Shown here: one piece after another, positions 17,408-25,770 of the stretch
Numbering within the stretch: position 1 is the stretch's first letter
Layout of the letters: each line of letters begins with the position of its first letter
Assembly: GCF_026153455.1 (NCBI RefSeq)
Contig: NZ_CP110629.1
Span: forward strand, 3,596,001-3,660,000
DNA length: 64,000 nt
Origin: Marinimicrobium sp. C6131
Lineage (GTDB): Bacteria; Pseudomonadota; Gammaproteobacteria; Pseudomonadales; Cellvibrionaceae
Reading direction: 5' to 3'
Translations under genes and position numbers: made by a program
Notes under the pieces: generated by a model
What the model was told of the DNA's origin: nothing
The model's input: the letters and a program-made list of their open reading frames with translations, nothing else
Databases searched by the model: none

Positions 17408-18484
17408 TCAAGTGGTCGCGACACCGGTCGCTCGTCCGTTGAGAACAAGCCGGTAGTGGATGAGCAGATCGCAGCCAAGCAGAAAGAACAACAGCATGCC
17501 CTGGAACAGGCCGGTGATGGACTTGGGCAGACCCAGATCGATCTGGGCCATTTCGCCCCCGAGGTAGGTCAGCCCCAGCAGCATGCTGGCCAGCACGATG
17601 CCCACCGGGTGCATACGCCCCATGAACACCACAATGATGGCGGCGTAGCCATAGCCCAGTGACAGGGTCGGAATCAGTTGTCCTACTGGCCCGTTGGTTT
17701 CGGAAATGGCGGCCAGGCCTGCCATGGCGCCACTGAACAACAGCAAAAACCAGATGATGGCGCGACTGTTAAAACCGGCGAAGCGGGCGGCATTGCGATT
17801 TTCCCCCAACACCCGCAACTGAAAACCGAGCAGCGAACGGGCCAACAGGACCCAGATCACTACCACCATAAACAGTGCGATAAACAACGCAACGGTGACC
17901 CGGTAGTCGAACGACAGCAGCGGTAACAGGGTGTGCTCGGCGAACAGGGCCGACTCCGGGAAGTTGAAACCGGCCGGGTCTTTCAGTGGCCCGTGAACGC
18001 CCCAGAGCAGAAGATTGACCGCGATGTAATTGAGCATGATTGTGGTCAGAATCTCATTGGTGTTGAAGTGCGTGAGCAATAGCGCGGCGATGCCGGCCCA
18101 GGCCATGCCGGCGAGCACGCCGCTGAGCAGAATGACCGGCAGGACCCAGAAGCCTTCTACTTCGGTCAGTTGCAGGGACACCGCTCCGCCGATCAGGGCG
18201 GCGAACACAAACTGCCCCTCGGCGCCGATGTTCCAGATTTTGGCTTTGAAGCAGAGTGTCAGCCCGGTGGCGCACAGCAGCAGGGGCGTGACCTTGACCG
18301 CCAGCTCGGACCAACCGTAGGTGTCGCGCAGCGGCTCGATAAAAAAGATCATCAGGCTGGCGATGGGGGCATGGCCCAGCGCCGCGAACAACAACCCCCC
18401 GGCGATCACCGTCAGCACCAGGGCCAGCACCGGCGACAGATAGACCATCGTCTGAGAGGGCTGTAGTCGTTTCTCAATGCGCAT
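17408..18484 (-). CDS. Purine ABC transporter permease, first subunit
   Basis: A 358-aa inner-membrane protein related to YufP/NupB permeases. Helices are interspersed with the family motifs KAKIWNIGAEGQFVFAALIGG, NEILTTIMLNYIAVNLL and VLGENRNAARFAGFNSRAIIW. It forms the translocation pore together with the smaller permease. Its start overlaps the end of the ATPase gene by 11 bp, indicating translational coupling. Confidence 0.92.
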   Translation of the reverse strand: MRIEKRLQPSQTMVYLSPVLALVLTVIAGGLLFAALGHAPIASLMIFFIEPLRDTYGWSELAVKVTPLLLCATGLTLCFKAKIWNIGAEGQFVFAALIGGAVSLQLTEVEGFWVLPVILLSGVLAGMAWAGIAALLLTHFNTNEILTTIMLNYIAVNLLLWGVHGPLKDPAGFNFPESALFAEHTLLPLLSFDYRVTVALFIALFMVVVIWVLLARSLLGFQLRVLGENRNAARFAGFNSRAIIWFLLLFSGAMAGLAAISETNGPVGQLIPTLSLGYGYAAIIVVFMGRMHPVGIVLASMLLGLTYLGGEMAQIDLGLPKSITGLFQGMLLFFLLGCDLLIHYRLVLNGRATGVATT

Positions 18485-20018
18485 GGGCGCCCTCCCCCTG
18501 TCCGTTCCCGAAGGCCCCGGTCATCCACTCGCCCAGCTGCTCCAGCGGTACCTCGGTCTTGGGCCGGATCGGCGACAGCCGGCCCCCGCAAAGGGCGCCC
18601 AATCGATCCCCCAGAAGATAGAGTTCATCCAGGTCCTCGCTGATCACCAGCACCGCGGTACCGCGATCACGCAGCGCCACCAGCTCTTTGTGAATATGGT
18701 TGGCGGCGCCCACGTCCACCCCCCAGGTCGGATGAAAGCAGATCAACACTTTGGGCTGCTGTTCGATCTCCCGGCCGATAATGAATTTCTGCAGATTACC
18801 ACCGGAGAGGCTACCGGCCATTGACGCGGGCCCGGTGGCTTTTACCCCATAGTCCCGGATGATGTCGGCGGCGCGTTTGCGCACGGCGGGCCAGTTCACC
18901 AGTGAGTGGCGAACGCCGTGGTTTACATAGCCGGTCAACAGTTGGTTCTCGGTCAGTGACATTGAAGCCACCGAACCCCGACCGACCCGGTCTGCCGGCA
19001 CTGTGCCCAGCCCGCGTCGACGCCGGCCGACGATACTGCAGCCGGCCAGGGGCATATCGTCCAGGGTAAGCGAGCCCCGGTCGGGTTTGAGTTCGCCGTT
19101 GATCAGGTCCACCAGTTCGTCCTGACCGTTACCCGCGACGCCGGCCAGACCGAGAATTTCGCCGGCCTTCAAGTCCAGGCTGATATCGTGCAGATGAATG
19201 GCGAACTGACTGGTGGGCCTTACCTCTACCTCCCGTAATTTGAGGCGTACTGCCCCGGCATTGCCCGGTGGCAGGTCGTGGTCCAGAACCAGCTCATCCC
19301 CGAGCATCAGTTTGGCCATATCACCGGCGCTGGTTTCCGATGGAATGCAAGAACCGGTTACTTTGCCCCCACGTAGAATGGTGGCCCGGTCACATAGTGC
19401 ATTCACTTCGTGCAGTTTGTGGGAAATGAACAGAATGCTGCACCCTTTGCGGGCAAGTTGCTTGAGAACATCAATGAGCTGGGCCACCTCCGGAGGGGTG
19501 AGCACGGCGGTGGGCTCGTCCAGAATCAGCAACTGAATATCCTGCAGAAGACAGCGGATGATCTCCACGCGCTGCTGTTCACCCACCGACAGGGTGTGCA
19601 CTTGCCGGTCCGGATTGATCGCCAGGCCATATTCCTCGCCCACTGCCACGATGCGCTGGCGCAACGCGCTTATGGAACCGTATTCCGCCGGGGTCAGGTA
19701 TAGCGCGATATTCTCCGTGACGGTCAGAGTATCGAACAGAGAAAAGTGCTGAAACACCATGCCCATTCCGAGCGCCCGGGCCTGGGCGGGTCCCTCGATT
19801 GACACTTCCTTATTGTTCCACAACACCTGACCGGCATCGGGCTTGACCACGCCATAGATCATCTTCATGAGGGTGCTTTTGCCGGCGCCATTCTCCCCCA
19901 ACAGTGCGTGAATTTCACCGGCCGCGACTTTGAGGTTCACCGTGTCGTTGGCGATGCAGCCCGGATAGGCTTTGGTGACACCGATCAGTTCCAATCGTGT
20001 TGCGTTCTCTTGAGACAT
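18474..20018 (-). CDS. Purine ABC transporter ATPase with two ABC domains
   Basis: A 514-aa ATPase made of two fused ABC domains, as in YufO/NupO and sugar importers. The first has Walker A GENGAGKST, signature LSVGEQQRVEI and Walker B LLILDEPTAVLT. The second is degenerate: GVAGNGQDELVDL in place of Walker A, signature LSGGNLQKFI, and ICFHPTWGVDVG at Walker B, as is usual for the family. It is the first gene of the leftward operon ending with 8-oxoguanine deaminase. A sigma-54 promoter lies 40-54 bp upstream. Confidence 0.94.
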   Translation of the reverse strand: MSQENATRLELIGVTKAYPGCIANDTVNLKVAAGEIHALLGENGAGKSTLMKMIYGVVKPDAGQVLWNNKEVSIEGPAQARALGMGMVFQHFSLFDTLTVTENIALYLTPAEYGSISALRQRIVAVGEEYGLAINPDRQVHTLSVGEQQRVEIIRCLLQDIQLLILDEPTAVLTPPEVAQLIDVLKQLARKGCSILFISHKLHEVNALCDRATILRGGKVTGSCIPSETSAGDMAKLMLGDELVLDHDLPPGNAGAVRLKLREVEVRPTSQFAIHLHDISLDLKAGEILGLAGVAGNGQDELVDLINGELKPDRGSLTLDDMPLAGCSIVGRRRRGLGTVPADRVGRGSVASMSLTENQLLTGYVNHGVRHSLVNWPAVRKRAADIIRDYGVKATGPASMAGSLSGGNLQKFIIGREIEQQPKVLICFHPTWGVDVGAANHIHKELVALRDRGTAVLVISEDLDELYLLGDRLGALCGGRLSPIRPKTEVPLEQLGEWMTGAFGNGQGEGAHAH

Positions 20019-20056
20019 AAACCTGACTGTTTAGACAAAAATGGTTTCAAGGCTAA

Positions 20057-20072
20057 AGCAAGGAGTATGCCA
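20057..20072 (-). promoter_or_regulatory. Sigma-54 promoter of the purine importer operon
   Basis: On the minus strand TGGCATACTCCTTGCT has GG at 20071-20070, ten bases, then GC at 20059-20058, and both boxes match consensus well. The predicted start near 20046 leaves a 28-nt leader before the ATPase gene. Confidence 0.8.
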
Positions 20073-20121
20073 TTGGCTGATTTTGAGGCGATCCGCAGGA
20101 CAGATTAAAAAAATTGTCTGT

Positions 20122-20138
20122 CTGGCCAGATTTTTGCT
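20122..20138 (+). promoter_or_regulatory. Sigma-54 promoter of the xdh operon
   Basis: CTGGCCAGATTTTTGCT has GG at 20124-20125 and GC at 20136-20137 with ten bases between. Transcription would start near 20149, 60 nt before xdhA. The -24 box is embedded in the perfect palindrome TCTGGCCAGA (20121-20130). The arms GACAGA (20099-20104) and TCTGTC (20117-20122) lie just upstream. Both are possible operator sites. Confidence 0.78.
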
Positions 20139-20208
20139 TTGTACCAGTGAGACAGGGTTTGGCGAAAGCGAAAACCCGCCTGAATCAACGTCCACTGGAG
20201 GACTTATC

Positions 20209-21672
20209 GTGCGTTTGGTTGTCAACAAGGTCTCGGTCGACACCGGCCCCCAGGCGCCGGAGATGACACTGCTTCGCTTTCTGCGCGAACAGCGGCGGCT
20301 GACCGGTACCAAAGAAGGTTGCGCCTCGGGCGACTGTGGTGCCTGCACCGTCATGCTGGTAGAGCAGGGACCGCAGGGGCCGGTCAGTCACACTGTGAAC
20401 AGTTGTATCTGCCCGCTGGGCAGCGTGGCCGGCCGGGAAGTGATCACGGTTGAGGGCTTGGTGGTCGAAGGGGATCTGCACCCGGTGCAGGAGGCCATGG
20501 TCGACTGTCACGGCTCCCAGTGCGGCTTCTGCACGCCCGGGTTTGTGATGTCGCTGGCGTCGCTGCACTCGGAACAGGCCACACTGCTGGCGGCCGATGA
20601 CCGAGAACAACGCCACCGCATTCTCGATGCAATTTCCGGAAATCTGTGTCGTTGCACCGGTTATCGTCCGATTGTGGAAGCCGGTTCTCAGGCTCTTAAA
20701 AAACCTGCCCGATTGGCCAATATTGTGCAAAATGAGGGTGAGAGTGCACCGTTTGCGAGCAGTGAAGCGTTGTCCGACGGGGACTCGGGCTATCATCGTC
20801 CCACCTCGGAAGAGGCGCTTCGGCAATGGTTGCTCGACGAACCCCACGCGCGCCTGATCGCCGGCGGGACCGACCTGATGCTGGAGGCCACTCAACTTTA
20901 CCGCTCGTTTGAAACGCTGATCGACATCAATGCCATCGAGAGCCTCAAGCAGGTTTCGGTGACCGACGAGCGCATCGCCGTTGGGGCTGCCGTCACCTAC
21001 ACGGAGCTGGAGCGAACCCTCGGAGCCCGTTCCTCGGAGTTGATGCAGATGTTGAGCCGCCTGGGGTCGCGTCAGATTCGCAATCGCGGCACCATCGGCG
21101 GCAATATCGGAAATGCTTCCCCCATTGCGGATATGCCGCCCTATCTGTTGGTACTGGAGGCGGAGCTGATCATCCGCAATGGTCGCGGCGATGAGCGACG
21201 GGAAAAGCTGACCGATTTTTACCTCGATTACAAAAAGACCACGCTGGCACCGGGAGAGTACCTGGCGCAAGTGGTGTTTGAGCGGACCGCCTTTGACGAA
21301 CCGCTCAAGCTGATCAAGCTCAGCAAACGTTACGAGGACGATATCTCTGCGGTCATGGGAGCGTTTCGCTGGCGCGCCGACGGCTCTCTGGTCATTGCCT
21401 ATGGCGGTATGGCCGCTACACCCAGACGCGCACTGGAGACCGAGGCGCTGCTCAACCAATCGATCTGGCAGCGCGAGGGCGAGCTCAATGAGGCGGAGCT
21501 TGATCGGGCCTGCGAACAGTTGTCCCACGAATTTACACCCATGACCGACGTGCGTGCCTCGGCGGATTACCGTATGGCCATGGCCGGCAGTCTGTTGCGC
21601 AAAGCCTGTCGGGCTCTGGCGGCGGCGCGTGCCGGGAAGGCCGTGGAGCCGGGGGTATTCACTCATGCGTAA
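20209..21672 (+). CDS. xdhA: Xanthine dehydrogenase small subunit (2Fe-2S and FAD)
   Basis: A 487-aa subunit that passes electrons from the molybdenum centre through two [2Fe-2S] clusters to FAD during oxidation of hypoxanthine and xanthine to urate. N-terminal ferredoxin cysteines are in GTKEGCASGDCGACTVML. The second cluster is SQCGFCTPGF with GNLCRCTGYRP. The FAD domain shows AGGTDLMLEATQ and NRGTIGGNIGNASPIADMPP. I choose GTG 20209 because CTGGAGGA precedes it and the protein then begins at the usual point. An extension to 20041 would cover the promoter. Its end overlaps the large-subunit gene by 8 bp. Confidence 0.95.
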   Translation: MRLVVNKVSVDTGPQAPEMTLLRFLREQRRLTGTKEGCASGDCGACTVMLVEQGPQGPVSHTVNSCICPLGSVAGREVITVEGLVVEGDLHPVQEAMVDCHGSQCGFCTPGFVMSLASLHSEQATLLAADDREQRHRILDAISGNLCRCTGYRPIVEAGSQALKKPARLANIVQNEGESAPFASSEALSDGDSGYHRPTSEEALRQWLLDEPHARLIAGGTDLMLEATQLYRSFETLIDINAIESLKQVSVTDERIAVGAAVTYTELERTLGARSSELMQMLSRLGSRQIRNRGTIGGNIGNASPIADMPPYLLVLEAELIIRNGRGDERREKLTDFYLDYKKTTLAPGEYLAQVVFERTAFDEPLKLIKLSKRYEDDISAVMGAFRWRADGSLVIAYGGMAATPRRALETEALLNQSIWQREGELNEAELDRACEQLSHEFTPMTDVRASADYRMAMAGSLLRKACRALAAARAGKAVEPGVFTHA

Positions 21673-24025
21673 GTTGACTGATCGCCGCCCGGAAGACAGT
21701 CCCGCCGCGCTCGCCTTGGACCGGGCCGTGGCTCATGAATCCGCGCGCAAACACGTGGCCGGCGCTGCCCGTTATATTGATGATCTCCCGGTGCCGGTCG
21801 ATCTGGCATACGTTGCTACCGGCCAGTCGAGTCAAGCGCATGCGCGCATCAAGCGTGTGGATCTGAGCCGCGTCAGAGCTGCCACCGGGGTTCTCGATGT
21901 GGTGGTGCAGGCCGACATTCCCGGCAAGATTGACGTGGCGCCGGTGTACGGTGGCGATCCACTGCTTGCGGGCGACGAAGTGGAATATGTGGGCCAGCCC
22001 ATTTTTGCGGTGGCGGCCACCAGTCAGGAAGCCGCGCTGCGGGCGGTGGCCCTGGCCGAGGTGGAGTACGAGCCCCTTGTCGCCCACCTGACGGTAGAGC
22101 AGTCGATCGCTGCGGACAGCTACGTTCTGCCGGAACACCATCTGATGATGGGTGACCCCGACGGCGAACTGATGCGTGCGCCCCACCGGATCGAAGGTGA
22201 GATTTACGTGCGCGGCCAGGAGCACTTTTACCTCGAAGGACAGGTGGGGCAGGCCAGTCTCACCGAGGATGGCGGCATTCATGTCATCAGCTCGACCCAA
22301 CACCCCTCCGAAATTCAGAAGTTGGTGGCGGAAGTGTTGGCGTTGCCCTTTCATCATGTGGTTGCCGAAGTCCGTCGCATGGGCGGCGGGTTCGGTGGCA
22401 AGGAAAGTCAGGCGGGCCCGCTGGCGTGCTTGTGTGCGCTTTTCGCTCACCGCCTGCGTCGGCCGGTGCGTTACCGGATGCCGCGTCGGGACGACATGGT
22501 GCAGACCGGCAAGCGCCACGATTTTCTCAACCGCTGGCAGGTCGGTTTTGACGATGACGGACGTATCCAGTCCGCCAAAATGGTGTTGGCCGGCAAGTGC
22601 GGTTACTCCCCCGACCTGTCCGAAGGCATTGTCGATCGGGCGATGTTTCATGCCGACAACGCCTACTACCTGAGCAGTGCTTCCATTCTCGGGCTGCGTT
22701 GCAAAACCCACACGGTTTCCAACACCGCCTTTCGGGGTTTCGGTGGCCCCCAGGGCATGATGGCCATAGAAACCATCGTCGAGGATATCGCCCGGGCCCT
22801 GGGCAAGGACCCGCTCGATGTGCGCAAGGCAAACCTGTATCAGCCGGGACGCGATGAAACGCCTTATGGGCAGACCATCGAACAACATATGCTCGTGGAC
22901 CTGATGGAGCGGCTGGAGGAAAGTTCAGACTACCGCGCCCGCCGCGAGGCCATCACCGCGTTCAACCGGGCCCCCGGTTTTCTGAAAAAAGGCCTGGCAT
23001 TGACGCCGGTGAAGTTCGGTATTTCCTTTACCGCCAAGCATCTCAACCAGGCCGGTGCTCTCCTGCAGATTTACACTGACGGCACCCTGTTGATCAACCA
23101 CGGCGGAACTGAAATGGGGCAGGGATTGTACACCAAAGTTCAGCAGATAGTGGCCAACGCCTTCGGCCTGTCGGTGGGACGGGTGCAGGTCAGTTCGACC
23201 CGGACCGACAAGGTGCCCAACACCTCTCCCACGGCGGCCTCATCCGGCACAGACCTGAACGGCATGGCCGCCCGGGATGCCTGCGACCGGATCAAGTCGG
23301 ATCTGCTCGCCTTTGCCGAAAGTCACTATCGGGTTTCTCCGAACACTGTGCGTTTTGAAAACAATCGTGTGTATCTTGATAAGGACTCCATGGCGTTCGA
23401 GGACTTTATCAAGGCGGCTTACCTCAATCGCGTGCCGCTGTTCTCCATAGGTTACTATCGCACTCCGAAAATCCACTACGACCGGACCACCGCCAAAGGG
23501 CAGCCATTTCTGTATTTCGCCAACGGCGCGGCGGTGTCGGAAGTCACCGTGGATACCGATACCGGTGAGTACAAAGTCAACCGGGTGGATATTCTCCACG
23601 ATGTCGGTCAGTCCATTAACCCCGCCATTGATATCGGTCAGATCGAAGGCGGCTTCATTCAGGGCATGGGCTGGCTCACCACCGAGGAGCTGTTGTGGGA
23701 TGAGGCCGGGCGGGTAATCTCCAACAGCCCGGCCAACTATAAAATTCCCACCGCCTTCGATACCCCGGAAGTGTTCAACGTGGCGCTCTACAATCGGCCC
23801 AACAACGAGGAGACCGTCTATCACTCCAAGGCGGTGGGCGAGCCACCACTGATGCTGGCGATTTCCGTCTGGGCGGCGCTGCGCGATGCCTGTGCGAGCC
23901 TGACGGGTTACCGCTTCAGTCCGCGGCTCGATACCCCAGCAACGCCGGAGCGGGTCTACTGGGCGCTGCGTGAATGCGAGTCTTTCAATCGCACCGGCAA
24001 GCCGGTCGAGGAGGTGGCCGAATGA
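21665..24025 (+). CDS. xdhB: Xanthine dehydrogenase molybdenum-binding large subunit
   Basis: A 786-aa catalytic subunit holding the molybdopterin cofactor. It shows GAARYIDDLPVP near the start, the molybdopterin loop RRMGGGFGGKESQ, the FRGFGGPQG motif with the substrate-binding Arg, GGTEMGQGLYTKVQQ, and the C-terminal KAVGEPPLMLA with the catalytic Glu. It starts inside the end of xdhA (8-bp overlap) and ends in a 4-bp overlap with xdhC. Together the three genes convert hypoxanthine and xanthine to urate. Confidence 0.96.
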   Translation: MRKLTDRRPEDSPAALALDRAVAHESARKHVAGAARYIDDLPVPVDLAYVATGQSSQAHARIKRVDLSRVRAATGVLDVVVQADIPGKIDVAPVYGGDPLLAGDEVEYVGQPIFAVAATSQEAALRAVALAEVEYEPLVAHLTVEQSIAADSYVLPEHHLMMGDPDGELMRAPHRIEGEIYVRGQEHFYLEGQVGQASLTEDGGIHVISSTQHPSEIQKLVAEVLALPFHHVVAEVRRMGGGFGGKESQAGPLACLCALFAHRLRRPVRYRMPRRDDMVQTGKRHDFLNRWQVGFDDDGRIQSAKMVLAGKCGYSPDLSEGIVDRAMFHADNAYYLSSASILGLRCKTHTVSNTAFRGFGGPQGMMAIETIVEDIARALGKDPLDVRKANLYQPGRDETPYGQTIEQHMLVDLMERLEESSDYRARREAITAFNRAPGFLKKGLALTPVKFGISFTAKHLNQAGALLQIYTDGTLLINHGGTEMGQGLYTKVQQIVANAFGLSVGRVQVSSTRTDKVPNTSPTAASSGTDLNGMAARDACDRIKSDLLAFAESHYRVSPNTVRFENNRVYLDKDSMAFEDFIKAAYLNRVPLFSIGYYRTPKIHYDRTTAKGQPFLYFANGAAVSEVTVDTDTGEYKVNRVDILHDVGQSINPAIDIGQIEGGFIQGMGWLTTEELLWDEAGRVISNSPANYKIPTAFDTPEVFNVALYNRPNNEETVYHSKAVGEPPLMLAISVWAALRDACASLTGYRFSPRLDTPATPERVYWALRECESFNRTGKPVEEVAE

Positions 24026-24897
24026 ATCCGCGTATGAACTGGCAGGAAGCCATTGCGTATTGCGCGCGCCAGGGACGTGGCTACGTGATTGCCACCGTCA
24101 TCAGCACCCAGGGCTCCACCCCGCGCGATGGCGGCAGCAAAATGGTGATTGATTCCGAGCGCACCTATGACACCCTGGGCGGTGGCCAGTTGGAATTTCT
24201 GATCGTGCAGCAGGCCCGGAAATATCTGGCGGCAAATGAAAGCGGTCAATGGCTCAAACCCTTTCCGTTGGCCGCCGAAGCCGCACAGTGCTGTGGTGGC
24301 AATGTCACCGTGCTGCTGGAAAGTTACCCCACCAGCGACTGGACCCTGGCACTGTTCGGAGCGGGCCATGTCAGCCGCGCGCTGACCACGATTCTGGGCG
24401 AGTTGCCCTGCCGGGTGGAAATCATCGACAACCGCCCGGAGCTGATGACCGAGTCGCCACCAGAGAATTGCCACTACCACTATTGTGAATCCCCGATCAG
24501 TCGTATCGACGCCTTGCGGGACGATACCTGGGTGGTGATTTTTACCCATGATCACGCTCTCGACTTTGCCCTCTGTGACCATTTACTGGCGGATTATCGC
24601 TGGGCGTTTACCGGGTTGATCGGGTCCGACACCAAAGCCCTGCGCTTTCGCAAACGATTGGCACAGGCCGGCCACGACAATGCGTTGATTGATCGCCTGG
24701 TCAGCCCCGTCGGCCTGCGCGAGGTCAAAGGCAAGCGTCCCATGGAAGTGGCGGTTTCCATTGCAGCGCAACTCCAGAGCCGGTATTACGCCGAGGCGCG
24801 CCCGCGTCCAGGGACCTCATGGCGAGAGATCAAACGCCTGCTCGCCAGCCCCGAGAACCGGAGCGCCGACACCACGGCCAAGGAACCTTTGAAATGA
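24022..24897 (+). CDS. xdhC: Xanthine dehydrogenase accessory protein XdhC
   Basis: A 291-aa chaperone that binds and sulfurates the molybdenum cofactor and inserts it into XdhB. Conserved pieces are VISTQGSTPRDGGSKMV, the cysteine pair in EAAQCCGGNVTVLLE, the Rossmann start LALFGAGHVSRAL, and FTHDHALDFALCDHLL followed by IGSDTKALRFRKRL. It starts at ATG 24022, overlapping xdhB by 4 bp, and itself overlaps uraD by 4 bp, so translation is coupled. Confidence 0.94.
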   Translation: MNPRMNWQEAIAYCARQGRGYVIATVISTQGSTPRDGGSKMVIDSERTYDTLGGGQLEFLIVQQARKYLAANESGQWLKPFPLAAEAAQCCGGNVTVLLESYPTSDWTLALFGAGHVSRALTTILGELPCRVEIIDNRPELMTESPPENCHYHYCESPISRIDALRDDTWVVIFTHDHALDFALCDHLLADYRWAFTGLIGSDTKALRFRKRLAQAGHDNALIDRLVSPVGLREVKGKRPMEVAVSIAAQLQSRYYAEARPRPGTSWREIKRLLASPENRSADTTAKEPLK

Positions 24898-25412
24898 CCC
24901 CGACTGATGCGATCGACGAACTGAACCTCTCCCCCATGGAGCAGGCCTTCGAACAGCTATACGACTGCTGTCACTGTCGCCGCTGGGCCCACGATATGGT
25001 CGCCGCCCGACCTTTCGAAAATGCGATGGACGTACTTACTCATGCCGAGCGGTTTTGGGCGAGCGCTACTGAATCGGAAATTCTGGAAGCCTTTTCCGGT
25101 CATGCCCGAATTGGAGATATCGAAAAGCTCCGTTCGCGCTTTGCCGGAAGGGCCAAAGACGAACAGGGTCAGGTGCTGAAGACCGACGAATCGGTACTGC
25201 GTGAGCTGAACCAGTTGAACATCGATTATGAGCAGCGGCATGGTTTTATCTTTATCGTCTGTGCCAAGGGCAGAAGCGCGGAAGCGATGCTCCAGACGTT
25301 GCGCGAGCGCATCGACAATTCCCGCGCCGAGGAGTTGCGCAACGGCGCCAGCGAGCAAGGACAGATCACCCGCCTGCGGCTTCTGCAGTGGCTACAACCA
25401 ACCAAGCAGTGA
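24894..25412 (+). CDS. uraD: 2-oxo-4-hydroxy-4-carboxy-5-ureidoimidazoline (OHCU) decarboxylase
   Basis: A 172-aa all-helical enzyme that decarboxylates OHCU to (S)-allantoin, the third step from urate. The catalytic His70 lies in FSGHARIGD, followed by the FAGRAKDEQ helix. The NIDYEQRHGFIFIVCAKGRSA strand and helix correspond to the family's YxxKFGFxFVVCxxGK block. It overlaps xdhC by 4 bp and is followed 5 bp later by uraH, so the two enzymes that act after urate hydroxylase are made together. Confidence 0.94.
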   Translation: MTPTDAIDELNLSPMEQAFEQLYDCCHCRRWAHDMVAARPFENAMDVLTHAERFWASATESEILEAFSGHARIGDIEKLRSRFAGRAKDEQGQVLKTDESVLRELNQLNIDYEQRHGFIFIVCAKGRSAEAMLQTLRERIDNSRAEELRNGASEQGQITRLRLLQWLQPTKQ

Positions 25413-25417
25413 ATACT

Positions 25418-25759
25418 ATGACAACACGAGCCCCGATAACCACACACATTCTTAACCTCGATTCCGGCAGACCCGCGGCGGGTGTCAGCGTTCATCTCTT
25501 CCGTTTGGGCGATAAGCAACCCCTGGTGACGGGCGTCACCAACAGTGACGGTCGTGTCGGCCAATGGTCAGCGCCGTTCTCGGTCGACCCCGGTGTGTAT
25601 CGGTTGAGCTTTGCCGTTGCCGAGTGGTTTGCGTCTCAGGGGCAGAGCAGTTTTTACCCTCAGGTGGAAGTCTACTTTAATGTCGGCTCCGACCAGGAAC
25701 ACTACCACGTGCCGCTGCTTCTGAACCGCTTTGGTTACTCGACCTATCGTGGCAGTTGA
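25418..25759 (+). CDS. uraH: 5-hydroxyisourate hydrolase (transthyretin-like)
   Basis: A 113-aa transthyretin-fold enzyme that opens 5-hydroxyisourate to OHCU. Active-site features are present: ITTHILNLDSGRPAAGV near the N-terminus (His10), TNSDGRVG (Arg), YHVPLLL (His) and the family-defining C-terminal YRGS. ATG 25418 is chosen because it gives the standard N-terminus; a longer version would overlap uraD. There is no signal peptide, so it acts in the cytoplasm beside UraD and the inner-membrane PuuD. Confidence 0.95.
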   Translation: MTTRAPITTHILNLDSGRPAAGVSVHLFRLGDKQPLVTGVTNSDGRVGQWSAPFSVDPGVYRLSFAVAEWFASQGQSSFYPQVEVYFNVGSDQEHYHVPLLLNRFGYSTYRGS

Positions 25760-25770
25760 CGGAGCGGTTT

